Positions 18,373 to 32,366 of a stretch of DNA of 42,631 bases are shown here, piece after piece. The first letter of the stretch is position 1. Each line of letters opens with the position of its first letter. The stretch is from the NCBI RefSeq assembly GCF_001399975.1, contig NZ_LKBD01000037.1, positions 1-42,631 of the forward strand. The letters run 5' to 3'. Below the pieces are notes generated by a model. That model had not been told where the DNA came from. It made no database searches and worked only from the letters and a program-made list of their open reading frames with translations. The stretch is from Pseudoalteromonas sp. P1-9. GTDB lineage: Bacteria > Pseudomonadota > Gammaproteobacteria > Enterobacterales > Alteromonadaceae. The position numbers and the translations under genes were made by a program.

Positions 18373-18374
18373 TT

Positions 18375-20039
18375 ATGTTAACATCATTACAAGTAACAAA
18401 TTTTGCAATTGTTGAACACCTTGATATTGAATGGCATCAAGGTATGACAACTATCACAGGTGAAACTGGCGCGGGTAAATCAATCGCTATTGATGCCCTA
18501 TCGCTATGTTTAGGCGAACGTGCCGAAGCCAGTATGGTGCGTGAAGGCGCCGATAAAGCCCAAGTTTCGGCGGTGTTTGATATTCAAAACTTACCTGCTG
18601 CACAACACTTTATTAGTGAGCATGAATTAGGTGATAGTAACGAATGCATTATCCGCCGCGTCGTTTCGGCAAACGGCCGCAGTAAAGCCTATATAAACGG
18701 CGTAATGGTACCAGCAGGGCAGTTAAAATCGCTCGGCAGCTTGCTTATTTCAATTCACGGCCAACACGCGCACCAACAGCTCAATAAAGCCGGTTATCAG
18801 TTGTCGGTAGTTGATAGCTTTGCTGGACACATTGAGCTTGTGAGCGACGTTAAAACGGCATACAACGCGCTGCAATCACTTGAAAAAGAAAAGGCGACGC
18901 TAAGTCAGTCACTACAGCAAGCAGCCGCTGAAAAGCAATTGCTCGAGTATCAAGTGGCTGAATTAGATGACTTTTCTCTTGATAGCGGTGAGTTTGAAGA
19001 AATTGAACAACAACATAAGCTGCTAAGTAACGCAAATTCGTTGCTTGAAGGTACACAAAAAGAGCTGCAAATTATTTATCAACAAGATAATTATAATGCG
19101 TACTCTATGGTGCAATCGAGTGCAAACCAAATTGCTGAGTTAGCAAGTTTAGATAAAAAGTTGGCACCAATCGCCGACTTGTTATTTGAAGCGGGCATCA
19201 GTTTAGAAGAAGCTGCGCGCGAACTTAGCCATTATCAAGAAAGCGTTGAGATGGACCCTGCGCAGTTATCAGAACTTGATGATCGAATCGCGCGCGCACT
19301 TGATTTGGCAAGAAAGCACGATATTTCACCTGAAGCGATCCCAGATTTACACGCTGAGCTAAAGCAAAGTCTTGCCAACATTGAGCAAAGTGACGAACGT
19401 CTCGCCGCACTAGAAAGCGAAATTGCCGAGGCTAAAGCACATTATGTGACTGTCGCCACGCGCCTTTCGCAAAGCCGAAAAATCGCAGCAGATGAACTAT
19501 CAAAGCAAGTTACTGAGTCACTAGTGATGTTATCAATGGAAAACGCCAAGTTTGCCATTGTGGTTGAGCAACAAGAGATAACCAGCAGCAAAGGCCTAGA
19601 CAGTATAGATTTTCAAGTTGCTGCTAACACAGGCCAACGTTTACAACCGCTTGTGAAAGTAGCCTCGGGTGGTGAGCTATCACGTATTAGTCTTGCCATT
19701 GAAGTGATTATTGCAGATAAGATGACTACGCCAACCTTAATTTTCGATGAAGTTGATGTGGGCATTTCTGGCCCAACTGCATCAGCCGTTGGTAAGTTAT
19801 TGCGCCAGTTAGGCAATAGTACACAGGTTATTTGTGTAACCCACTTACCGCAAGTTGCATCAAGTGGTCATAATCAGTTTTTTGTCAGTAAAAGCGATGA
19901 TGGCACACACACGCATACGCATATGTCGGTACTGGATAACTCGGGGCGAATTGATGAAATTGCACGCTTATTAGGCGGCACGAATATTAGTGAAATTACC
20001 CGCACTAATGCCTCAGAATTACTGTCGCAATACCATTAA
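18375..20039 (+). CDS. recN: RecN, SMC-like DNA double-strand-break repair protein
   Basis: RecN is an SOS-induced ATPase that helps hold broken DNA for recombinational repair. The 554-residue protein has an N-terminal ATPase half (Walker A GETGAGKS at 29-36), a central coiled coil (roughly 160-380, rich in Glu/Gln/Lys) and a C-terminal half with the signature SGGELSRISLAIEVI and Walker B TLIFDEVDVGISG. The start MLTSLQVTNFAIVEHLDIEW aligns with the known RecN N-terminus, confirming the ATG at 18375 despite no obvious ribosome site. Two LexA boxes lie immediately upstream. In E. coli bamE follows recN; here gltD follows in the opposite direction and bamE is absent. Confidence 0.96.
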   Translation: MLTSLQVTNFAIVEHLDIEWHQGMTTITGETGAGKSIAIDALSLCLGERAEASMVREGADKAQVSAVFDIQNLPAAQHFISEHELGDSNECIIRRVVSANGRSKAYINGVMVPAGQLKSLGSLLISIHGQHAHQQLNKAGYQLSVVDSFAGHIELVSDVKTAYNALQSLEKEKATLSQSLQQAAAEKQLLEYQVAELDDFSLDSGEFEEIEQQHKLLSNANSLLEGTQKELQIIYQQDNYNAYSMVQSSANQIAELASLDKKLAPIADLLFEAGISLEEAARELSHYQESVEMDPAQLSELDDRIARALDLARKHDISPEAIPDLHAELKQSLANIEQSDERLAALESEIAEAKAHYVTVATRLSQSRKIAADELSKQVTESLVMLSMENAKFAIVVEQQEITSSKGLDSIDFQVAANTGQRLQPLVKVASGGELSRISLAIEVIIADKMTTPTLIFDEVDVGISGPTASAVGKLLRQLGNSTQVICVTHLPQVASSGHNQFFVSKSDDGTHTHTHMSVLDNSGRIDEIARLLGGTNISEITRTNASELLSQYH

Positions 20040-20053
20040 GCACAAAAAACATA

Positions 20054-20093
20054 AACATTAAAAAGGTGGGCATTTACCCACCTTTTTAATGTT
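20054..20093. terminator. Bidirectional terminator between recN and gltD
   Basis: AACATTAAAAAGGTGGG and its exact complement CCCACCTTTTTAATGTT form a 17-bp stem with a six-base loop. A and T tracts inside the arms make it work on both strands for the convergent recN and gltD genes. Confidence 0.9.
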
Positions 20094-20101
20094 ATAAGCT
20101 A

Positions 20102-20127
20102 CCCTAAATGTTTAACCACATTTAGGG
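20102..20127 (-). repeat. Second hairpin next to the gltD stop
   Basis: CCCTAAATGT and ACATTTAGGG are exact inverted arms around TTAACC, 10 bases past the gltD stop codon on the minus strand. It has no T run. With the stronger hairpin at 20054-20093 it gives gltBD a tandem 3' structure. Confidence 0.5.
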
Positions 20128-20137
20128 CTATACAGTA

Positions 20138-26021
<5,884 letters not shown>

Positions 26022-26196
26022 GTTGGACTCCTCCCTTGCTACAGCTCAAGTGAACAAAACAGTTGTGATTGACGGAAGTATTGGCGTGACCGTATCGAAG
26101 TTTTATGACAGTTCGATAAGTAATAGCGATTTTGTTAACGCGAAACAAAGGTTGCTAATGTTGGTACGTGCCGTGTGTTCACTTGCGCGATTCTCA

Positions 26197-26225
26197 AAAT
26201 TAACCAAGATATTGCTTAGAGTCAA
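26197..26225 (-). promoter_or_regulatory. Possible proximal promoter of gltBD
   Basis: On the minus strand TTGACT (26220-26225) is followed after 17 bases by TAATTT (26197-26202). The -35 matches five of six consensus positions but the -10 only three. It would give a leader of about 170 bases to gltB. Confidence 0.3.
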
Positions 26226-26348
26226 CCAAATTATGAATACATATTCAGGTTATTGAATATTTTTCACTTATACATAAATTCAACAACTTTACCGGAAAAA
26301 GCCTCTAAATTGGGGTTATCTTGGTTATAGGATCTTATTGACACCGGT

Positions 26349-26378
26349 ATCATATTAACACAATGTAAATAAAAACAA
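26349..26378 (-). promoter_or_regulatory. Possible distal promoter of gltBD
   Basis: On the minus strand TTGTTT (26373-26378) and TATGAT (26349-26354) are separated by 18 bases. The -10 matches five of six positions. It lies just downstream of the TTACGT palindrome and would give a leader of about 320 bases. A promoter here also fits the 480-base gap to the preceding gene. Confidence 0.4.
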
Positions 26379-26392
26379 CTCTCAACTGTAGT

Positions 26393-26406
26393 TTACGTAA
26401 ACGTAA
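26393..26406. promoter_or_regulatory. TTACGT-AA-ACGTAA palindrome upstream of gltBD
   Basis: Two exact inverted 6-base arms, TTACGT and ACGTAA, flank a two-base AA centre. It sits immediately upstream of the distal gltBD promoter candidate, where an activator would bind. From memory the motif resembles sites of LiuR, a MerR-family regulator of branched-chain amino acid catabolism in Alteromonadales. That attribution is tentative. Confidence 0.45.
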
Positions 26407-26500
26407 GCCATTCATTATTTTGAATATTTATTCATGGTAATACCAATTAACCGAAAACCCTCTTTTTAAACTTGAATTATCTTGTACATCAGGCAGGACG

Positions 26501-27400
26501 CTAGTTTGCGGGCGCACACTTTCCAGCGTTTTGTTGAATGGTTTTAATTGTTCCGGCTTGCTCAAACTCTGATAGCTTGGCATTAATTTTAACTTGCAGC
26601 GATTGCCACATTGCGTTGCGTTTACTTATAGCATAGTAAAAATCATTATATTGAAAGGCCGGTTCAATGAATTTAATTTGATTTTTGTCACTTCGCTCGT
26701 CGTGACTTAATAGGTAATCGACTACATTGGGATCAGCAACAATGTAATCTACCCGACTCGCCAATAAAAGTTTTAGGTTTTGTCGATCATCGCGCGCTTG
26801 AATTGCATTAAAAAAGCCAAGATCAAGGTGCTTATCAAACTCAGGGGTATTTTGATACCCTCTAACAACGCCAATTCGCGCCCCTTGAATTGACTGAAAA
26901 GTGCCATCGTACGGGGCTTTGTAATTTTCACGAATCATTAGTCCAATTAAGCCGCCTGCATAAGGAGTCGATAATGCTAAGTTGTTGCGTCTAAAGCTAT
27001 TGGCTATTACATCACTGGGGGCGGTCACTTCTATAAAATATTCTGGGAACAAAATATCAGCCTGCCCTAATTCAGCCATGCGTACCGAGCGAGCCCAAGG
27101 AAAAAACTCGACACTAATACCAAACCCAAGTTCATTAAATAACGCTGCTGTAAGTGTGAATACCCAACCGTTGTCACATAAATTACGGTCAATGTATGGT
27201 GGCCAATCAAGCGTTACTAGGCTTAATTGCTGTGGTAATTCATGGGCTATTTCAAAACGGTTTGCAGAGGGCTGATTAACGCTGATCGTTTTAGTTTGTT
27301 GCTGATGTTGATATGAAAGTTCAAATGATTTTGCAACGCTCTCTAAACTCAATAAAAACAGCGCAACAACGAGAGGAATAAAATAAGATTGAAAAGTCAT
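26501..27400 (-). CDS. Family-3 periplasmic solute-binding protein, orphan
   Basis: The 299-residue protein begins with a hydrophobic signal-like segment (residues 5-24, YFIPLVVALFLLSLESVAKS), so it is probably periplasmic. The mature part follows the SBP_bac_3 pattern: LVTLDWPPYIDRNLCDNGWVFTLTAALFNELGFGISVEFFPWARS, then QADILFPEYF and a second-lobe GARIGVVRGYQNTPEF with DYIVADPNVVDYLL. No ABC permease or ATPase is adjacent, so it is an orphan binding or sensing protein. The ligand is unknown; many relatives bind polar amino acids. It is upstream of gltBD on the same strand but 480 bases away, so co-transcription is doubtful. No clear ribosome site is seen. Confidence 0.78.
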   Translation of the reverse strand: MTFQSYFIPLVVALFLLSLESVAKSFELSYQHQQQTKTISVNQPSANRFEIAHELPQQLSLVTLDWPPYIDRNLCDNGWVFTLTAALFNELGFGISVEFFPWARSVRMAELGQADILFPEYFIEVTAPSDVIANSFRRNNLALSTPYAGGLIGLMIRENYKAPYDGTFQSIQGARIGVVRGYQNTPEFDKHLDLGFFNAIQARDDRQNLKLLLASRVDYIVADPNVVDYLLSHDERSDKNQIKFIEPAFQYNDFYYAISKRNAMWQSLQVKINAKLSEFEQAGTIKTIQQNAGKCAPAN

Positions 27401-27476
27401 ACTAAGCTTAAAACATCATACTAATGAATTAAGCTTAGCAAAAATACCACAAAATCAATTACTACTTAACGTAATA

Positions 27477-27809
27477 TTATTCTGCTTCTTTATTTTTAGC
27501 GGCAACTTCGGTGATTAAAGGTTGTAGTTCACCGCGTTGGAACATTTCTACAATAATGTCACAACCACCAATTAGCTCACCTTCAACCCATAACTGTGGG
27601 AACGTAGGCCAGTTTGCATAAGCTGGTAACTCTGCACGGATATCAGGGTTTTGAAGAATATCAACGTACGCAAATTGCTCACCACATGCCATTAAAGCTT
27701 GTGACGCTTGAGATGAAAAACCACAACTTGGTAATTTTGGAGAGCCTTTCATATAAAGTAGAATTGAATTTTCTGCGATCTGTTGCTTAATCTTGTCTAA
27801 CGTTTCCAT
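27477..27809 (-). CDS. grxD: Monothiol glutaredoxin 4
   Basis: GrxD binds and transfers [2Fe-2S] clusters, usually with BolA-type partners, and is cytosolic. The 110-residue protein carries the monothiol active site CGFS at 29-32 inside YMKGSPKLPSCGFSSQA. The other conserved blocks are FAYVDILQNPDIRAELPAYANWPTFPQLWVEGELIGGCDIIVEMFQRGEL, including the cis-proline TFPQ and glutathione-binding GGCD. A GAGGTAG ribosome site precedes the ATG. It is divergent from sodB with a 494-base shared region; both products relate to iron and redox balance. Confidence 0.95.
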   Translation of the reverse strand: METLDKIKQQIAENSILLYMKGSPKLPSCGFSSQASQALMACGEQFAYVDILQNPDIRAELPAYANWPTFPQLWVEGELIGGCDIIVEMFQRGELQPLITEVAAKNKEAE

Positions 27810-28140
27810 TTACTACCTCGACACCTTTTGGCGTAATTTATCTTTGTTTAGCAATTCAACCGAGTGATTTACTCGCCTTATTTGGCACACTAGCGCAGTT
27901 TCATTGTTGATTATTACTCTTTTTCAACATGCCAATAGGCCTATTCGCATCGTTTGGCAGGCATTTGACCATGCACATCTCACACACTAAATTATCAATG
28001 ACATCGTTTAAAACGAGACGATAATCGCGCGTTTGGCCTTAGCTCAAATACCTAGCTGAAAAAATATCAACAAAGTTAAATGCACCCTATCACAATAGGT
28101 GAATTTTCTTTAAGTTAATACTATGCTAGACGCGTTGAAT

Positions 28141-28171
28141 AACAGTTAAAATGTAACTAACTGTTTATAAT
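28141..28171 (+). promoter_or_regulatory. Inverted repeat abutting a TATAAT upstream of sodB
   Basis: AACAGTTA (28141-28148) and its exact complement TAACTGTT (28158-28165) are separated by nine bases, and TATAAT follows at 28166-28171. No good -35 exists, so the repeat may be a regulator site that substitutes for it. The transcript would have a leader of about 125 bases before sodB. Confidence 0.45.
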
Positions 28172-28248
28172 ATAACCGCAAATTATTTCTAGCATTGCTG
28201 TTTATAAAAACTTGAGTAAAATACTCGGATATAGTTTAACACTTATAT

Positions 28249-28282
28249 CGGACATCTTCATGTAAAATGTTGTCCGCTTTTT
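28249..28282 (+). promoter_or_regulatory. Terminator-like hairpin in the sodB leader
   Basis: CGGACA and TGTCCG pair around a 16-base loop, followed by CTTTTTT, 22 bases before the sodB start codon. The six-base stem is short for an efficient terminator, but its position in the leader suggests an attenuator or a small-RNA/protein contact site. Confidence 0.35.
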
Positions 28283-28303
28283 TAACGCCAACGGAGAAAT
28301 AAA

Positions 28304-28885
28304 ATGGCTTTTGAACTACCGTCACTACCATATGCAATCGATGCGCTTGAGCCGCATATCTCAAAAGAAACACTAGAGTTCCACCACGGTAAGCACCACA
28401 ACACATACGTTGTAAAACTAAATGGTCTAGTAGAAGGCACTGACTTCGAAGGCAAAACTCTTGAAGAAGTAGTATGTAGCTCTGAAGGTGGTGTATTCAA
28501 CAACGCAGCACAGATCTGGAACCACACATTCTACTGGAACAGCCTTTCACCAAACGGTGGTGGCGAGCCAACAGGTAAAGTTGCTGAACTAATTAACGCT
28601 AAATGGGGTTCTTTCGCTGAATTCCAAGCTGCTTTCAACGACAAAGCTGTTAACAACTTTGGTTCAAGCTGGACATGGTTAGTACAACTAGCTGACGGCA
28701 GCCTAGACATCGTTAACACCTCAAATGCAGCTACACCACTAACTGAAGCGGGTGTTACACCAATCATCACTGTTGACCTTTGGGAACACGCTTACTACAT
28801 CGATTACCGTAACGTGCGTCCTGAATACCTAAACGGTTTTTGGGCACTAGTTAACTGGGAATTTGCAAACGCAAACCTAGCTTAA
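28304..28885 (+). CDS. sodB: Iron superoxide dismutase
   Basis: SodB converts superoxide to hydrogen peroxide and oxygen in the cytosol. The 193-residue protein shows the four metal ligands H27, H74, D158 (DLWEH) and H162. Q70 in NNAAQIW is the second-sphere glutamine typical of iron-type rather than manganese-type enzymes. The opening [19 protein letters not shown] and [10 protein letters not shown] are the usual SodB signatures. Codon use is visibly biased to a narrow set (for example AAC, GAA, CTA/TTA), consistent with high expression. An ACGGAG ribosome site precedes the ATG. The 5' region has an inverted repeat at a -10 box and a leader hairpin. Confidence 0.96.
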   Translation: MAFELPSLPYAIDALEPHISKETLEFHHGKHHNTYVVKLNGLVEGTDFEGKTLEEVVCSSEGGVFNNAAQIWNHTFYWNSLSPNGGGEPTGKVAELINAKWGSFAEFQAAFNDKAVNNFGSSWTWLVQLADGSLDIVNTSNAATPLTEAGVTPIITVDLWEHAYYIDYRNVRPEYLNGFWALVNWEFANANLA

Positions 28886-28896
28886 TACCTGTTTTT

Positions 28897-28924
28897 GTCA
28901 GTAAAACGTATGCGTTTTACTGAC
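28897..28924 (+). terminator. Hairpin downstream of sodB
   Basis: GTCAGTAAAACG and CGTTTTACTGAC are exact complements around a TATG loop, 12 bases after the sodB stop. There is no T run on the plus strand (ATTTCC follows), so it may terminate weakly or stabilise the mRNA end. Confidence 0.6.
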
Positions 28925-29108
28925 ATTTCCCAGCACTTTTCATAATCCCTCAGCAACTATTGCATAATATTCAACACTCTGAAATATAGTAAAGTTTTTT
29001 CTTTAAATATCTTTTATTTATCTCGCACAATCAAAAATCCCGTCTAACCTTATAAATAGTGGCTAGTTTTATTGCTGTTGCAAAATTTCCGGTATTTAGG
29101 AGGTCTAT

Positions 29109-31031
29109 ATGACAATTTTTGATCATTTCCAATCTCGTTACGAAGCCGCAAAAGAAGAAGAATTTACTATTGCTGAGTTTCTCGAGATCTGTAAAGAAGA
29201 TAAATCCGCCTATGCCAGCTCAGCAGAGCGGTTATTAATGGCGATTGGTCAGCCTGAAATGGTGGATACATCACAAGATCCAACACTCAGTCGTATTTTT
29301 TCTAACCGTGTTATTCCGCGCTACCCTGCCTTTAAAGAATTTTATGGCATGGAAGATAGCATTGAACAAATTGTTGCCTATTTAAAGCATGCAGCTCAAG
29401 GGCTTGAAGAGTGCAAACAGGTACTTTATTTACTTGGTCCTGTGGGTGGCGGTAAGTCATCGCTTGCTGAAAAGCTTAAATACCTAATGCAAAAAGTACC
29501 TATTTATTGCCTTAAAGATTCCCCTGTAAATGATCACCCCCTTTGCTTATTCGACCCCGTAGAAGACGGCGATATCCTCGAAAAAGAATATGGTATTAGC
29601 AATCGATACATAAAAACAATTATGTCACCGTGGGCCACTAAGCGCCTGCACGAATTTAACGGTGATATTACGAAATTTAAAGTAGTAAAGCGTTACCCAT
29701 CTATTTTAGACCAAATCGCTATAGCGAAAACTGAGCCTGGTGATGAGAATAACCAAGACATCAGCGCACTTGTAGGTAAAGTGGACATTCGTAAGCTTGA
29801 ACACTTTGCGCAAAGCGATGCCGATGCATACGCCTATTCCGGTGCACTTTGTCATGCTAACCAAGGTTTAATGGAATTTGTCGAAATGTTTAAAGCACCG
29901 ATTAAAGTGCTTCACCCATTATTAACCGCTACACAAGAGGGTAACTACAACGGTACCGAAGGTCTCTCTGCTCTCCCCTTCAATGGTATGATTTTGGCTC
30001 ACTCTAATGAATCAGAATGGCAAACGTTTAAAGGCAATAAAAACAACGAAGCGTTTTTAGACCGTGTTTACATTGTGAAAGTGCCTTATTGCCTGCGTGT
30101 TTCTGAAGAAATTAAAATTTACGAAAAACTACTACAACACTCAGAACTAAACGAAGCGCCATGTGCCCCAGGTACTCTAGAGACGCTAGCGCAGTTTTCA
30201 GTGTTATCACGAATTAAAGAGCCCGAAAATTCAAGTCTTTATTCAAAAATGCGGGTTTACGATGGCGAGAGTTTAAAAGACACCGATCCGAAGGCTAAAT
30301 CGTTCCAAGAATACAAAGATTACGCTGGTGTTGACGAAGGCATGAACGGCCTATCAACGCGCTTTGCCTTTAAGATTTTATCGCGTGTTTTCAACTTTGA
30401 TCACACTGAGGTGGCAGCTAACCCAGTTCATTTATTCTATGTGCTAGAGCAACAAATTGAGCGCGAGCAATTCCAACAAGAAACCCAAGAGCGCTACCTT
30501 GAGTTCTTAAAAGGTTTCTTAATTCCGAAGTATGTAGAGTTTATCGGTAAGGAAATTCAAACCGCTTATTTAGAATCCTATTCTGAATATGGCCAAAACA
30601 TTTTCGACCGTTATGTCACCTATGCCGATTTCTGGATCCAAGATCAGGAGTTCCGCGACCCAGATACAGGCCAATTATTTGATAGAGCTGCACTCAATGC
30701 AGAACTAGAGAAAATTGAAAAGCCAGCGGGAATTTCTAATCCAAAAGATTTCCGTAACGAGATCGTAAACTTTGTTTTAAGAGCACGTGCTAACAACAAC
30801 GGTAAAAACCCTGTTTGGACGAGCTATGAAAAATTAAGAACGGTCATCGAAAAGAAAATGTTCTCAAATACCGAAGATCTACTGCCTGTTATTTCATTCA
30901 ATGCAAAAACCAGTGCCGAAGATCAACAAAAGCACGAGGACTTTGTTAACCGCATGGTTGAAAAAGGCTATACAGCGAAACAAGTTCGTTTGCTCAGTGA
31001 ATGGTATTTACGAGTTCGTAAGTCACAGTAA
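29109..31031 (+). CDS. prkA: PrkA-type serine protein kinase / AAA+ protein
   Basis: PrkA (YeaG in E. coli) is a cytosolic stress protein with an AAA+ ATPase half and a C-terminal kinase-like region; E. coli YeaG functions in nitrogen starvation and stationary phase. The 640-residue protein contains Walker A GPVGGGKSS at 110-118. Conserved PrkA blocks include RYPAFKEFYGMEDSIEQIV, GLMEFVEMFKAPIKVLHPLLTATQEGNYNG, AFLDRVYIVKVPYCLRVSEE and NPVWTSYEKLRTVIEKKMFSNTEDLLPVISF. The ribosome site AGGAGG is ideal. It leads a three-gene cluster with yeaH and spoVR (gaps of 38 and 16 bases). The 223-base upstream region contains no promoter I can call with confidence. Confidence 0.94.
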   Translation: MTIFDHFQSRYEAAKEEEFTIAEFLEICKEDKSAYASSAERLLMAIGQPEMVDTSQDPTLSRIFSNRVIPRYPAFKEFYGMEDSIEQIVAYLKHAAQGLEECKQVLYLLGPVGGGKSSLAEKLKYLMQKVPIYCLKDSPVNDHPLCLFDPVEDGDILEKEYGISNRYIKTIMSPWATKRLHEFNGDITKFKVVKRYPSILDQIAIAKTEPGDENNQDISALVGKVDIRKLEHFAQSDADAYAYSGALCHANQGLMEFVEMFKAPIKVLHPLLTATQEGNYNGTEGLSALPFNGMILAHSNESEWQTFKGNKNNEAFLDRVYIVKVPYCLRVSEEIKIYEKLLQHSELNEAPCAPGTLETLAQFSVLSRIKEPENSSLYSKMRVYDGESLKDTDPKAKSFQEYKDYAGVDEGMNGLSTRFAFKILSRVFNFDHTEVAANPVHLFYVLEQQIEREQFQQETQERYLEFLKGFLIPKYVEFIGKEIQTAYLESYSEYGQNIFDRYVTYADFWIQDQEFRDPDTGQLFDRAALNAELEKIEKPAGISNPKDFRNEIVNFVLRARANNNGKNPVWTSYEKLRTVIEKKMFSNTEDLLPVISFNAKTSAEDQQKHEDFVNRMVEKGYTAKQVRLLSEWYLRVRKSQ

Positions 31032-31069
31032 GTTAGTAGTAATTGTAAAGAAGACCTACGGAGGCGTAT

Positions 31070-32350
31070 ATGGCACATTTTATTGACCGACGCTTAAACG
31101 GGAAAAATAAAAATACGGTTAACCGTCAACGCTTTATTAAGCGTTACAAACGCCAAATTAAAGAGGCGGTTTCCGATGCGATTGCCAAACGCAGCGTAAC
31201 TGACGTGGAAACAGGCGAAAGCATTTCGATTCCAAGTCGTGATATGCAAGAGCCTATTTTCCATCAGGGTAAAGGTGGCAAACGCGATATGGTGCATCCA
31301 GGCAATGACCAATTTAGTCAAGGGGACAGAATAAAACGTCCCCTTGGTGGACAAGGTCAAGGTGCGGGCGAAGGTGATGCCAGTGACTCTGGAGAAGGCC
31401 AAGATGATTTTGTTTTTTCCATTTCAAAAGATGAATACTTAGACTTGCTGTTTGAAGATCTTGCACTACCAAACTTGAAACAGAACCAACTCAATAAGTT
31501 AGTTCAAATGAAAACCCATCGTGCTGGTTACAGTAACGATGGAGTTCCTTCAAATATTGATATTGTTCGTTCATTACAAGGTTCAGTCGCAAGGCGCATT
31601 GCCATGACCGCAGGCAAAAAACGTCAATTAGCTGAACTTGAGCAAAAACTTGCTGAACTTACAAAAAACAAAAAGGAAAACCAAAGCGAAATAGCCCTGC
31701 TTGCAAAGGAAATAGAGCAACTTAAAAATAAAATAGCCACAGTACCGTTTATTGATACCTTTGATTTACGGTTTAGAAACTATGAGAAGCGCCCTGAGCC
31801 AAGTTCTAAAGCTGTAATGTTTTGCTTAATGGATGTGTCAGGTTCGATGGACCAAGCAACCAAAGAAACCGCAAAACGGTTTTATATTTTGCTTTATTTA
31901 TTTTTAACGCGTACCTACAAAGACATCGAAGTTGTTTACATTCGTCACCATACCCAAGCCAAAGAAGTCGATGAACACGAGTTTTTCTATTCGCAAGAAA
32001 CGGGTGGCACAATTGTATCAAGCGCATTAAAGCTGATGGACGAAATAATCAAAGAGCGTTATGACTCTGAACAGTGGAATATTTATGCTGCGCAAGCATC
32101 TGATGGTGATAACTGGGCTGATGATTCGCCACAATGTAGTGATTGGCTTACAAATAAAATTCTGCCTGTTACGCGATATTACGCTTATATCGAAATCACC
32201 ACACGAGCACATCAAAGCCTATGGCGTGAATATCAAGTGCTCGCCGATACCCATGAAAACTTCGCCATTCAACACATTAAATCGGTGGAAGACATTTACC
32301 CTATTTTCAGGGAGCTATTTAAAAAAGATACCACCGCAGATGTAGTTTAA
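31070..32350 (+). CDS. yeaH: YeaH/YhbH family protein with von Willebrand A-like domain
   Basis: The 426-residue protein is the usual partner of PrkA. The N-terminal half is basic and then glycine-rich and disordered (about 60-112), followed by a helical region with a coiled coil at about 183-225. The C-terminal part (from ~225) has a von Willebrand A-like metal-site motif, DVSGSMD at 255-261, and [22 protein letters not shown], where a second metal-ligand threonine would lie. Length agrees with E. coli YeaH. GGAGG precedes the ATG, and the gene is 38 bases after prkA. Its molecular role is not established; it probably acts with PrkA in stress survival. Confidence 0.92.
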   Translation: MAHFIDRRLNGKNKNTVNRQRFIKRYKRQIKEAVSDAIAKRSVTDVETGESISIPSRDMQEPIFHQGKGGKRDMVHPGNDQFSQGDRIKRPLGGQGQGAGEGDASDSGEGQDDFVFSISKDEYLDLLFEDLALPNLKQNQLNKLVQMKTHRAGYSNDGVPSNIDIVRSLQGSVARRIAMTAGKKRQLAELEQKLAELTKNKKENQSEIALLAKEIEQLKNKIATVPFIDTFDLRFRNYEKRPEPSSKAVMFCLMDVSGSMDQATKETAKRFYILLYLFLTRTYKDIEVVYIRHHTQAKEVDEHEFFYSQETGGTIVSSALKLMDEIIKERYDSEQWNIYAAQASDGDNWADDSPQCSDWLTNKILPVTRYYAYIEITTRAHQSLWREYQVLADTHENFAIQHIKSVEDIYPIFRELFKKDTTADVV

Positions 32351-32366
32351 TTTTCAAGGACTAGTT

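Noticed and set aside
28004..28016. Palindrome TCGTTT-A-AAACGA in the grxD/sodB gap
   Set aside because: It lies about 195 bases from grxD and nearly 290 from sodB with no promoter beside it; short symmetric matches are common in AT-rich DNA.
29061..29077. Possible sigma-54 promoter upstream of prkA (TGGC...TTGC)
   Set aside because: E. coli yeaGH is sigma-54 dependent, so I looked for it. The GG and GC dinucleotides here are 11 bases apart, not the required 10.
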